A DNA stretch of 64,000 bases from Cyrtodaria siliqua (lineage: Eukaryota > Mollusca > Bivalvia > Adapedonta > Hiatellidae). Positions 9,991 to 18,270 of the stretch are shown here, in pieces. The stretch's first letter is position 1. The number at the start of each line of letters is the position of its first letter. The stretch is from the NCBI GenBank assembly GCA_037043455.1, contig JAWPHD010003094.1, positions 62,001 to 126,000 of the forward strand, in the 5' to 3' direction. The notes beneath the pieces were generated by a model that saw only the letters and a list, made by a program, of their open reading frames with translations, was not told where the DNA came from and did no database searches. The position numbers and the translations under genes are program-made.

Positions 9991-10904
9991 GTGTAGCAAT
10001 GCCACAAGACTCAAATTGGAATGCATTTAGTAACACATATAACCGAAACGCATACGAGAGAATATGCAAGGAGTTTAACGTTGATTTATATTCAGACTGG
10101 AGACAGAAACAAAGCTATAATAATGGTCTAGGAACAATTTATAATTACTGGACAAATATTGGTTATCATCCTTTGATAAATACTGTATACGACAACAAAA
10201 CGATGAGTTTTACAGTCTATGAGAGTGATAAAACATATCATATTGATTACATTGCACAAGGATCTGAGGCTGACAATAGTTGGTCTACTTTTATACTAGA
10301 TGATTCATCTGGATTTACAAGAGCTGGAGTAGAAAGAATCAATGACAGCATAAGAACATACTGCTGGGCAATTCTTGGTTCACAATCACAGACAAGAACA
10401 GATATACTTGGAACTGGAACAGCATTTGATGCACAGAAACAATTTTTAGCAATTGTAGAGGACGCAATAAATAGCCCCATCGACTTGCCCAGTCAAATTT
10501 CAAGATATGAAAACACTCTAAAATATGCAAGAAGTAAAGTAAATTTTGTCTATGGAAGTGGATTGTACATGTCTCCGAGCGACATGGAATTAAGAATTGG
10601 AACAATACAAGACTACAATAATGAAATTGTAATAGCAACCGATGCACAAGCATTAGGATTGAACAATGATGTAAATGTAAAACCAGTGCCACCAAAAAAT
10701 ATTCAACCTTTTCAAGGCACCACGACAAAGATATTTTTACCGGAACATTCTGACTTTGATAAATCATCAATACATAAAACTGTGGAACATAACCCACCAG
10801 AAATACAAAAAATAGCGATTGAACATGAAGATAACAAAACAACTATAATTGTTGGTACTATAGTAATTGGTCTTGCTGCATTACTTATTTATGAGATTTA
10901 CTAA
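9987..10904 (+). CDS. Polinton conserved protein, C-terminal part with a membrane anchor
   Basis: 305 residues by the first ATG, but probably the continuation of the 9631 ORF. It is rich in Tyr, Asn and Trp and largely soluble in character. A single hydrophobic segment at the very C-terminus (TTIIVGTIVIGLAALLIYEI) looks like a tail anchor. Its stop overlaps the end of the convergent coiled-coil gene by 20 bp. I recognise the family as recurrent in mollusc Polintons, but no function is known to me. A virion-membrane or assembly role is speculation. Confidence 0.6.
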   Translation: MSVAMPQDSNWNAFSNTYNRNAYERICKEFNVDLYSDWRQKQSYNNGLGTIYNYWTNIGYHPLINTVYDNKTMSFTVYESDKTYHIDYIAQGSEADNSWSTFILDDSSGFTRAGVERINDSIRTYCWAILGSQSQTRTDILGTGTAFDAQKQFLAIVEDAINSPIDLPSQISRYENTLKYARSKVNFVYGSGLYMSPSDMELRIGTIQDYNNEIVIATDAQALGLNNDVNVKPVPPKNIQPFQGTTTKIFLPEHSDFDKSSIHKTVEHNPPEIQKIAIEHEDNKTTIIVGTIVIGLAALLIYEIY

Positions 10905-12243
10905 ACCACTCTTTGGCTGCCACATACAACAACCCGGAAACAAACACAAGCAAAGCCCATAGATTGTTACCAAGCCAATTAATAACATTACCTGTTGCAG
11001 ATAAAAGCCATGATACTATTGCACCAATAACTCCTGGAAGTGCTGCAGCAGCTTTACCAGCTAGGTTGGCAAGAAGTTTACCAAGATTAAGTAGTTGTTT
11101 TTTTATCCAGTCTTTTACACTTGATGGATCAGGTTTTGGAGTTGGAGTTGGAGTTGGAGTTGGAGCAGCACTTGATGTGGGAATAATAGAATTAATTATC
11201 ACCCCAAGAATCATTCCAAACGCAGTCAGGATACTAACAATAGTAATACCTTGCTCCTTAAACAAGGTTTTGATCCTCTCACCAAGAGTTGTATCCTCGT
11301 TTAACATTTTGTTTATTGTCTCTTTTATCCTGCTTACTTGGTTACGAAAAGCTTCTCTGTTTTCATTAATGACATCCATTCTTGCACCTCTTTCATTTTC
11401 AAGGTCTTTGATGCGATCACTAATTCTTTTTATCTGGAATTCATCATTATCAGTCTTAGCTTGTTCTAACTTTTGTTTTTCTCTTGTTATGTCTTTATCA
11501 AGTTGTGTAAGTTTTGCCACGTTATTGGTGAGTTCTTCCTTGACAGTTGTCATTGCTTTTACTATTCCATCCATTTCACGCCTGTCTATATTTGTTTGTG
11601 TTGAAACATCAGGACGCTCAATCACATCCCAGTCATACAATGATGTCTCTATGTTATCCAGTGATGCGTTTATGCTATCTATATCACGTGATAAATCTTG
11701 TAATGGAATATTATCCACATTATCTGGTAAATCGTTTATTGTGCTCTCCAACTCTTGCAACTTTTGTCTAAATTTTTGTGATAATTTTGTTTTACTGTTA
11801 TACTCTGGCAAATTCAAAAATTGTCTTACCGCCAATGTTCCCCCAGAGCCAATAACCCTGTTATATTCATTTGCCAAAGAACCAAGAGCAAGAAATGTAA
11901 AAGAGCCTTGCCTGGCAGTTATTCTTATTTCTTTATCACCAACAATCCAGTATAATGTTTTACCATCATCTGATACTTTAAACTGGTCATAATCCATTTT
12001 GTCCGGTGCCATTTTATATCGTTTTTCTATTTCATCATAAAAGGATTTTACAAGATTTTTCTTGTATGCTTCAAGTTCGGATTCTTTCAACTCCCCACGA
12101 AGTTCAGCAATATGGTCGCTTTGATTAAGAAGACTTCTTAGAACAGGCTCATCAGGCACCATCGGTGCATCATCATCATCAAAATCATAATATTCATCAT
12201 AATCATCTGGATCGAACGTAGGATCAAATCCTCCTTCAGCCAT
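10885..12243 (-). CDS. Polinton coiled-coil membrane protein, unknown function
   Basis: 452 residues. Order: an acidic N-terminus (many Asp in the first 30 residues), a central region of long coiled coils (about residues 180-330, Lys/Glu/Leu/Arg-rich), a hydrophobic segment (ITIVSILTAFGMILGVIINS), a PTPTPTPTPKP linker, an amphipathic Ala/Gly/Leu-rich region, and a C-terminal membrane segment (NLWALLVFVSGLLYVA). This architecture recurs in many invertebrate Polintons as I remember them; the role is unknown. The gene is divergent from the major capsid gene with a 47-bp shared promoter, and convergent with the preceding gene. Confidence 0.75.
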   Translation of the reverse strand: MAEGGFDPTFDPDDYDEYYDFDDDDAPMVPDEPVLRSLLNQSDHIAELRGELKESELEAYKKNLVKSFYDEIEKRYKMAPDKMDYDQFKVSDDGKTLYWIVGDKEIRITARQGSFTFLALGSLANEYNRVIGSGGTLAVRQFLNLPEYNSKTKLSQKFRQKLQELESTINDLPDNVDNIPLQDLSRDIDSINASLDNIETSLYDWDVIERPDVSTQTNIDRREMDGIVKAMTTVKEELTNNVAKLTQLDKDITREKQKLEQAKTDNDEFQIKRISDRIKDLENERGARMDVINENREAFRNQVSRIKETINKMLNEDTTLGERIKTLFKEQGITIVSILTAFGMILGVIINSIIPTSSAAPTPTPTPTPKPDPSSVKDWIKKQLLNLGKLLANLAGKAAAALPGVIGAIVSWLLSATGNVINWLGNNLWALLVFVSGLLYVAAKEWFSKSHK

Positions 12244-12290
12244 TGTTTATTTTATTTAATTTTAAAAAATATATTTAAAAAATAAAAACA
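12244..12290. promoter_or_regulatory. Mirrored AT-rich promoter between coiled-coil and capsid genes
   Basis: 47 bp separate two divergent ATGs. Both sides present TTTTAAA, a TATATTT-like core and an AAATAAA(A)ACAATG start context, so the box reads similarly in either direction. Shared bidirectional control is inferred. Confidence 0.55.
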
Positions 12291-13559
12291 ATGTCAGCTT
12301 ACGGAAACAAACTCAGCCCTCATAGAAAACTAAGAGAACCTCACGGTGCCAAGGGCATCCGCACAAGTGTAGTAATAACTAATAATCCCTCAACAATAGA
12401 CCAAAACCAGCAACTGCTTGTGAGATTTCCCAATCTAAGTACTAATGATGTGATAGTTCCACGTACTGCTCGTCTTGCCTTTGAAATAGAACTTAAAAGC
12501 AGAACAGACGCCAACGCTACTCTATTTCAAAATCTGGGTAGAACAATTGTAAAAAAAATGACAATAAGAATAAGTGGCAATGAAGTCATGTCAATAGATG
12601 ACAGTGATATATATCATTGTTATGTAGATTTATGGAAAAGCCCTACCGAAAGATTAAACATAGCTTACCAAGGTATTGGTAAAGCAAACATGCTAAAACA
12701 TAGAGTTAGCGCGGGAGATGCTTCCTCAGACACTAAAGATGAAGCTATAGCAGCAGCTTATGGAAATAGATTTTGTATTCCACTGGACTTTGAAATGTTA
12801 GAAAGTCATATGCCATTTTATCAAGCGGGGCTTGGTGATAGGTTAGAATATGAATTAACGTTTAACGATTATAACAAAGTTATCAAAAGCGCTGATGCTG
12901 ATGCATCTTATGTAATAAAAAATATCTGCTTGGAATTTGATACGGTTAGTGATGTTGAATTATCCAGACAAATAAGACAGCAAATCAATGGTAAGATGTC
13001 ATTTATGTATGATCGTATCTTGCGGCATAGAAAAATAATAGCAAACAAATCTGATACTCTTTGGAACATCAACATTAATGTACCAGCACGGAGCATGAAA
13101 GGTATTTTAATGCTGTTTGAAGACCCAGAAAGAACAGACACGGAAACCTATTACAACCCAAAGATTGAAAAGGTTGAAATGACAATAGAGGGAGTACCAA
13201 ATCAGTTGTATAGTCAAGGCATGAAGGCATATCAACATTGGGATGAAATCAACAAATATTTTGCCTTAACATCAAAAAGAAACAAAGAGACAGAAATAGT
13301 AGCGAGGGACTTAAACTTTACCAGTGTTTCTCTTGAGACTTATTTGACAAAATCATATGCTTTGTGGCTTGACCTTAGAACATGTGAGGACAATTTATTA
13401 CACGGCAGTGGAAGGAGAATAGAAAACGGCAGTGAAGGCATAACGATATTAATAAATAAAAAAGCAGATGCAGATCAAACTTTAAATATTTACATATATA
13501 TAATACAAGATGCGCAAATCAATTTCGAAGATGGAAGATTCAAAGAAGCAGGATACTAG
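12291..13559 (+). CDS. MCP: Major capsid protein candidate (double jelly-roll)
   Basis: 422 residues, in the expected range for Polinton major capsid proteins (often labelled F54H12.2-like in invertebrate annotation). It has alternating hydrophobic strands throughout. Typical features are LGRTIVKKMTIRISGNEVMS and DSDIYHCYVDLW around residues 82-115, and a second beta-rich half (VPARSMKGILMLFEDPER). It would form hexon-like capsomers. The packaging ATPase starts inside its 3' end, so the two are probably expressed together. Assignment rests on family resemblance, size and gene order; a fold prediction would settle it. Confidence 0.8.
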   Translation: MSAYGNKLSPHRKLREPHGAKGIRTSVVITNNPSTIDQNQQLLVRFPNLSTNDVIVPRTARLAFEIELKSRTDANATLFQNLGRTIVKKMTIRISGNEVMSIDDSDIYHCYVDLWKSPTERLNIAYQGIGKANMLKHRVSAGDASSDTKDEAIAAAYGNRFCIPLDFEMLESHMPFYQAGLGDRLEYELTFNDYNKVIKSADADASYVIKNICLEFDTVSDVELSRQIRQQINGKMSFMYDRILRHRKIIANKSDTLWNININVPARSMKGILMLFEDPERTDTETYYNPKIEKVEMTIEGVPNQLYSQGMKAYQHWDEINKYFALTSKRNKETEIVARDLNFTSVSLETYLTKSYALWLDLRTCEDNLLHGSGRRIENGSEGITILINKKADADQTLNIYIYIIQDAQINFEDGRFKEAGY

Positions 13560-14196
13560 TTTGCAACAAAAATATCCTAAATATTCACACAGTGCCATTA
13601 TTTGTGGTCAGACAGGCTGTGGTAAAACAGAGTTTGTTCTTGACATACTTGAAAAAAAGTATGTTGGAGTTTTTGAACATATAATTATATTGTGCCCGAC
13701 TATAAAGTGGAACGAGGCTTATAAAAATAGATCCTGGATAGGAGATGTAAGACACCCAAAAGATAAAAAAATAACAATTGTCAATCCTGTTGGTAAAGAC
13801 GGAAATGAAATGCTACAAGAACTGTTGCGTTTATTTTTCAAAAGATATGCTGGCCAGCCCACATTATACATTATTGACGATTGCTCAGCTACAAAAGAAT
13901 TAACAAAGAAAAAAGATATGTTATCAGAGTTGGCATTCTCTGGTCGTCACGCTAAACAATCAGTGTGGGTCATTTCACAGAGATATAATTCTGTATTGAA
14001 AGATTTGAGGGATCAAGTAAAATGGTTGTGTATGTTTTACACCAAGGACAGAGATAGTTATGAAAATTGTTTGAGAGAAAATGATGTTATTCCGACGTTC
14101 GAGGAGAGAACCAGAATAAAAAAAACTTTAGCTAAGACTAAATATTCCAAGTTGATATTGAGAACTGACCAACCAACTGGTTATTGGGTTGAATAA
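13510..14196 (+). CDS. ATP: Packaging ATPase (FtsK/HerA, A32-like)
   Basis: 228 residues by the first ATG, or 221 from the second at 13531; the second start reduces the overlap with the capsid gene from 50 to 29 bp. Walker A is GQTGCGKT (residues 33-40), Walker B LYIIDD (119-124), followed by SGRHAKQSVWVISQRYN with the sensor-like Gln. This is the pattern of A32-type genome packaging ATPases. The enzyme would drive DNA into the capsid. The ORF is intact. Neighbour order (capsid, ATPase) is usual for the group. Confidence 0.9.
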   Translation: MRKSISKMEDSKKQDTSLQQKYPKYSHSAIICGQTGCGKTEFVLDILEKKYVGVFEHIIILCPTIKWNEAYKNRSWIGDVRHPKDKKITIVNPVGKDGNEMLQELLRLFFKRYAGQPTLYIIDDCSATKELTKKKDMLSELAFSGRHAKQSVWVISQRYNSVLKDLRDQVKWLCMFYTKDRDSYENCLRENDVIPTFEERTRIKKTLAKTKYSKLILRTDQPTGYWVE

Positions 14197-14387
14197 TTTC
14201 TACCAGCCATTCTTTTTTTCTAACAGCATTGCTTTGTTGCTAATAGTAATACTAACAGCAAAGTAGCAATGTTAATAGCAATACTGACATGAAAATATAA
14301 TGAAAATATCAGAAAATATAGTATTGCTAATAGCATTGCTCATAGCAAAGTAGCAATGTTAATAGCAATGCTTGCAGCAAATTAATA
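14197..14387. promoter_or_regulatory. Repeat-rich spacer upstream of the 14388 gene
   Basis: Short repeats built around AATAGCAAT and TAGCAATGTTAATAG. A 26-bp segment starting AGCAAAGTAGCAATG occurs at 14257 and again at 14344 (87 bp apart), and inverse versions (GCATTGCTTTGTTGC) allow hairpins. The repeats run on into the first codons of the next ORF. Regulatory function is only a possibility. Confidence 0.4.
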
Positions 14388-15011
14388 ATGTTAATAGAAA
14401 AAATAACAATATTAATAACAATGCTATTAACAATACTAACAATTACTAGTTGCATGAATATCGCAGCTGGTTGTTTTGTATTTTATATTTATTTCAAGAT
14501 AAAAAATAAGATTAATAATATAAAAATGAATGCGGAAGAACTATTACAAAATATATCGGAACAGACGGAACCAGATGAATCAAAGCAACAAGAAACAAAA
14601 AAAGAAAGATTATCAGCCATAGTGGCTGGCGGTGGTAGTCGTCAATATTTGGGTAAGGACATACAACTCACAAACATAGATGACATGCCCCCAGATGAAA
14701 TTAACAAACTTTACTGCAGATATGAAGCAAGGCTTGGGGCAAGCATGACTAAAACTTTAGGCAATTCTTTTATTAACTTGTATGTAATGGGAGTATCAAA
14801 ATATTTTAATGTAACCAGTCCACCAAAGCTAATAGAAGATTTGGAGGAAGACTCATTTATTAATCATGCTTTGACAAGCGCTTGTTGTGAGTTGTATTAC
14901 AGGTGTGGAATGTGCTTAGCACCATTTACAGCAATACTGACAACTGTTAGACATATTGATTTTAATAAAAATAAAATTATAGATAATATAAATGAAGAAC
15001 CAAGAGAGTGA
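14388..15011 (+). CDS. Polinton conserved protein, unknown function
   Basis: 207 residues from the first ATG. The first 45 codons include a hydrophobic stretch encoded partly by the upstream short repeats, so the true start may be the ATG at 14527 (MNAEELLQ), giving about 160 residues. The conserved-looking core is DEINKLYCRYEARLGASMTK, followed by helical sequence ending in Cys-rich CCELYYRCGMCLAP. I recognise the YEARLGAxMTKTLG pattern as recurrent in Polintons, with no known function. It overlaps the next gene by 20 bp. Confidence 0.65.
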   Translation: MLIEKITILITMLLTILTITSCMNIAAGCFVFYIYFKIKNKINNIKMNAEELLQNISEQTEPDESKQQETKKERLSAIVAGGGSRQYLGKDIQLTNIDDMPPDEINKLYCRYEARLGASMTKTLGNSFINLYVMGVSKYFNVTSPPKLIEDLEEDSFINHALTSACCELYYRCGMCLAPFTAILTTVRHIDFNKNKIIDNINEEPRE

Positions 15012-15363
15012 AGTTATACCTGTTGTTACACAACCTGTTGAACAACAAAAAGTAAAAAATCCAAAACGAGTAGAAGCTGGAAAAAAAGGAGCAGCGGCAA
15101 GAAAGGCAAAGCGTTTGCTTCAAGATGTTACAAATCAAAATGCTGCAAAGCAAGATGCTGCAAATCAAATAACAAAAATAACAATAGATGAAGAAGAACC
15201 AGAAAAAATCAAAATAAACGTATACAAAAATTATATTCCACCGTGTCTGGTTTTATTAGGCATTGCTGGGTTGGGTTTGTATATTTATAACAAAAAATCT
15301 GCTACACAACCTGTAACTGTGCAACCTGTTCATGTTGCACCAAAAGACCCGTTTGATTTTTAA
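14992..15363 (+). CDS. Polinton basic single-pass membrane protein
   Basis: 123 residues. The N-terminal half is basic (KNPKRVEAGKKGAAARKAKR, about residues 22-41), then polar. One membrane segment follows (PPCLVLLGIAGLGLYIY) with a short C-terminal tail rich in Val and Pro. A DNA-contacting, membrane-anchored virion protein is a reasonable guess only. It starts inside the end of the preceding gene. Confidence 0.65.
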   Translation: MKNQESEVIPVVTQPVEQQKVKNPKRVEAGKKGAAARKAKRLLQDVTNQNAAKQDAANQITKITIDEEEPEKIKINVYKNYIPPCLVLLGIAGLGLYIYNKKSATQPVTVQPVHVAPKDPFDF

Positions 15364-15398
15364 TAATTTATTTTAAAAAAATAATCATATAAAAAAAA
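15364..15398 (+). promoter_or_regulatory. AT box before the 15399 gene
   Basis: TTTTAAAAAAATAATCATAT followed by a poly-A run up to the ATG, giving at most a very short leader. It matches the boxes before 12291 and 15661. Confidence 0.5.
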
Positions 15399-15635
15399 AT
15401 GGCAGCAAGTATTGACGGAAAACAAATTGTAAATATGATGTATCACGCTGGAGTGGAAACACTTCTAACTGTTGGATATTCTGAAATTGGCAGAAAAATA
15501 CTAAAAAGACCAGCACCTAAAGTGAATTTTAATATGGTAGATGTTGGGTGGCTGTCTGTGGATATAATGTTAGCAATGGCTACAAAGGATATGCTGATTA
15601 AGCAAGGTATTATTCCTGCGGATATTATGAAATAA
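15399..15635 (+). CDS. Polinton small protein, unknown function
   Basis: 78 residues: MAASIDGKQIVNMMYHAGVE at the start, a central KRPAPKVNFNMVDVGW, and a mildly hydrophobic C-terminal helix. It is compact and intact, 35 bp after the previous stop. I recognise the pattern as recurrent in Polintons, without a function. Confidence 0.65.
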   Translation: MAASIDGKQIVNMMYHAGVETLLTVGYSEIGRKILKRPAPKVNFNMVDVGWLSVDIMLAMATKDMLIKQGIIPADIMK

Positions 15636-15660
15636 TTTTAAAAAATATATATATAAAAAA
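15636..15660 (+). promoter_or_regulatory. AT box before the 15661 gene
   Basis: TTTTAAAAAATATATATATA and a poly-A run directly precede the ATG, the clearest example of the box shared by genes of this element. Confidence 0.5.
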
Positions 15661-16080
15661 ATGGCAAGTGCAGTAGCAATGATGATAGGTGGAGCATTAA
15701 CAAATGCATTAGCGTTTAGCGGTTCAAATTATTTCTTTTCAAAAATGGGAAGTCATTCAGATGAGGAAAGACAAAGGCATGACAAAGCAGTGGAACAATT
15801 AAACGCAGCACAAGCGGAGTGGAATAAAAAAAGAACAGAGAGATTAGATTTTATTAATAAGCAACTGCAAAAAGAGCATCATGCAGAGCAGACTTTTGAT
15901 AATGTGGATCAGGCTATGAAACAGTATTATTATACAACTGGTAAACATTTACTTTTGGAGCCGGAGCCTAAGTTGAGTGATTTTTATACACCATCTCCGG
16001 ATCAACAGAATAGAGAAATTACGTTTATTGTGGTGGGCATGGCTGCAACTGGATTTGTGGCGTACAAATTGATTTCATAA
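15661..16080 (+). CDS. Polinton small protein with terminal hydrophobic segments
   Basis: 139 residues. A Gly/Ala-rich hydrophobic N-terminus (SAVAMMIGGALTNALAFSG) is followed by a charged helical region with coiled-coil character (residues 33-75), a Pro-rich part, and a C-terminal hydrophobic segment (ITFIVVGMAATGFVAYKLIS). It is probably membrane associated. Last gene of the plus-strand block that starts with the capsid gene. Confidence 0.65.
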   Translation: MASAVAMMIGGALTNALAFSGSNYFFSKMGSHSDEERQRHDKAVEQLNAAQAEWNKKRTERLDFINKQLQKEHHAEQTFDNVDQAMKQYYYTTGKHLLLEPEPKLSDFYTPSPDQQNREITFIVVGMAATGFVAYKLIS

Positions 16081-16214
16081 AAAAAAATAGTTTAAAACTA
16101 TAATTACTTTCGACTTTTTTGGATTTGGGATGACTAAGTTTACTTTGAAAAAACTAAGTCATATGCATGATACCTATTTTTGTTGTTGTTCTTACATGGT
16201 TTCAATCCAAGTGG
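16081..16214. other. Short spacer between convergent genes
   Basis: An A/T-rich stretch where the 15661 and 16215 genes meet tail to tail. No further ORF seen; a short A/T-rich dyad (ACTTAGTCATCCC-like) is weak. Confidence 0.4.
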
Positions 16215-16451
16215 TCAAATATAATATGGTGGTTTAGCACTCTTCTCTAATTTATTTTTAAGATGATCAGGCGCCCATACTTCACCATTGTCTAATAATG
16301 TCAATACCATGGATGGACCATATTCGGTATCTACTAATTTCGTATCTGTAATTTTGTATATTTTATTTAGTTCCAAGTCTGTCCATTTCTTTGTGCTATT
16401 TTGATATTGCTCTTCGAGCAGTTCATCAAATTGTGCAGTTGTGATTTCCAT
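16215..16451 (-). CDS. Polinton small acidic protein, possible OB-like fold
   Basis: 78 residues. The order is an acidic N-terminal helix, LNKIYKITDTKLVDTEYGPS, MVLTLLDNGEVWAPDHL and a short basic tail. The alternation resembles small single-strand-binding or OB-like domains, where a YKI strand is followed by a YGPSxVLxL strand, and such proteins recur in Polintons. The function is inference. It is divergent from the integrase gene across 45 bp. Confidence 0.6.
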   Translation of the reverse strand: MEITTAQFDELLEEQYQNSTKKWTDLELNKIYKITDTKLVDTEYGPSMVLTLLDNGEVWAPDHLKNKLEKSAKPPYYI

Positions 16452-16496
16452 TTTTTTCTTTATAGTTATATAAAGTTTATTCTTTAGTAGAAAAAA
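16452..16496. promoter_or_regulatory. Divergent promoter, small acidic gene and integrase
   Basis: 45 bp with an inverted CTTTATA...TATAAAG core. Both ATGs are preceded by GAAAAAAATGG-type context. Confidence 0.55.
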
Positions 16497-17411
16497 ATGG
16501 AAAAGATTTATTACAGCCCAAAAGGATTTTGGAGAGGTTACACAGCAGTTAAAAAATTAGCAAAAGAGGCTGGTGTCAGTGATAAAAAGGCATTAGAATT
16601 TTTAAAGAAACAAGCTGTGTGGCAAATTTATTTACCTGCGCCGAAGAAAATAATTAGACCCAGGTTTGATGTTTCAGCTAAGAATGGAGTGCATCAAGCT
16701 GATTTGTTATTTTTACCGCATGATACTTTTGGGATTGGTCGTGGACGCAAGACATATAAATATGCATTGACTGTGGTTGATATTGCAAGTAGATACAAAG
16801 AAGCAGAGCCGCTGACTTCCAAGGATAGTAAAGAAGTTGCCAAAGCATTTGAAAATATATATAGTCGGCATTTGAAATATCCAAAGTTATTACAAGTGGA
16901 TCCAGGCAGAGAATTTATGGGTGCAGTATCACAGTTGATGGTAAAACACAAAGTAAATATCAGACGAGGCAGAACAGAAATACACAGAGACCAAGCTTTA
17001 GTGGAAAGATTTAACAGAACATTAGCTGAGAGATTGTTTGGTTATCAGTATGCTAAGGAAATAGATTCCCAAAAACGTAATAGAGAATGGGTAAAGAGAT
17101 TACCAGAAGTTGTTAAAGCCATAAATTCGGAGACAAAAAAGCCTCCTCCTGTTGAAACAAAAATATTAAAAGATGATCCTATCTGTATAAATGCAAGTGT
17201 AAGATATTTATATCAACCCGGGGAACAAGAAGGTGGAAGACGCAGAGCAACTGATCCAATGTGGAGTGTAGATATTCACAAGATTAAAAGTTATATGGTG
17301 ACGCAAGGTATAAGAGTTTATTATTTGAAAGCACCAGCGCCACAGAGAGGATTTGTCAAAGAAGAACTACTTATTGTTCCTGCTGATACTCAAATTCATA
17401 AGTTTTTATAG
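16497..17411 (+). CDS. INT: Retroviral-type DDE integrase of the Polinton
   Basis: 304 residues. The catalytic core has Asp in HQADLLFLP (residue 69), Asp in QVDPGREF (135) and Glu in ALVERFNRTL (170), with 34 residues between the last two, near the usual D,D(35)E spacing. The C-terminal part (about 215-304) is the basic and beta-rich region expected for target or end binding. The enzyme joins element ends to target DNA and creates the short target duplication seen here. The ORF is intact. It overlaps the tail of the polB fragment by 16 bp, end to end. Confidence 0.93.
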   Translation: MEKIYYSPKGFWRGYTAVKKLAKEAGVSDKKALEFLKKQAVWQIYLPAPKKIIRPRFDVSAKNGVHQADLLFLPHDTFGIGRGRKTYKYALTVVDIASRYKEAEPLTSKDSKEVAKAFENIYSRHLKYPKLLQVDPGREFMGAVSQLMVKHKVNIRRGRTEIHRDQALVERFNRTLAERLFGYQYAKEIDSQKRNREWVKRLPEVVKAINSETKKPPPVETKILKDDPICINASVRYLYQPGEQEGGRRRATDPMWSVDIHKIKSYMVTQGIRVYYLKAPAPQRGFVKEELLIVPADTQIHKFL

Positions 17412-18241
17412 AAACCATGTGCATCAGTTGTAATTCCATCTTCTCGGATGTATCTTTTTGAGTAAAATGGTGACAAAGTTACTTTGTTTACTGTTATGCC
17501 GTATATTTGATGTTTTATTGATCGCAACATATTCATTTCATGGTTATATTTTTTCTTGTTGAATAATGCATCTTTGTAGTTTTCAAAGTTTATGTGTTTT
17601 TTAACTACATATTCTTTTACACCCTTTGCTTTTTTAATGAGTTGTTCATCAGCTCTCAAAATCGAATATAGCTTAGGCCTCAATCCAACATACTCAGCTA
17701 TAGCAACACCAGCACATTCGTCTTTCATTTTACCCAATACTTTTTTGTTTGTATCATCATGCATTGGGTGATCACTCAAGTCATACTCATCTTTCATTTC
17801 AGCCATGTCTTTGTATGCATCATCTGTTCTGATGTCTACAAGCAAGCTGTCAGTATCTGTGTATAATAAAATACATTTATCCCCATATTTTTTCTTTAGA
17901 GTATTATAGTACCAATCATACATATGGTACTTTGATAAATCCAATACTGCCATTCCAACATAAATTGGTTTGTTTAATGTTAATTTTGTTTTGTTTACAT
18001 GCACTGCTGATAATTCATCTGAAAATTTTATACGCCTGTTAAAGTTGGGTTTGGCTATTATTTTTCTTATTTTTTCATTTTCAGAGCCGTCAGTTCTGAC
18101 TAGTTTTATATCAGTCCGCTTGCGTAGATTTTCCATTGTTTTGCCAAACACACAGTTGTTCGCAAGTTTGTAAAAATCTTTTTCAAAGGGTGATTTAGCT
18201 TTTTTCCTAAGTTCTGTGTTTAAACGAATATATGATTCCAT
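17396..18241 (-). pseudogene. POLB: DNA polymerase B, displaced C-terminal fragment
   Basis: 281 codons from a Met that is internal in the normal protein. It contains a second copy of the palm motifs (ANNCVFGK and YTDTDS) followed by the only copy of the true C-terminus, ending near GFYKNL. The first 200 or so residues duplicate the end of the main polB ORF, with one visible change (Cys for Ser in the NNSVFGK motif). It arose from the 644-bp tandem duplication and is out of frame with the main ORF. Confidence 0.88.
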
Positions 18242-18270
18242 CCATGGCTTTTCATTGAATTCTATTACTC
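17627..18270. repeat. 644-bp tandem duplication inside polB, copy A
   Basis: Repeats 18271-18914 with one visible base difference. Because 644 is not a multiple of 3 it shifts the reading frame. Confidence 0.92.

Noticed and set aside
10339..10842. 167-codon minus-strand ORF
   Set aside because: Antisense shadow of the 9987 gene.
10913..11992. 359-codon plus-strand ORF
   Set aside because: Antisense shadow of the coiled-coil membrane gene; composition (Ser/Leu-rich) is typical of an antisense frame.
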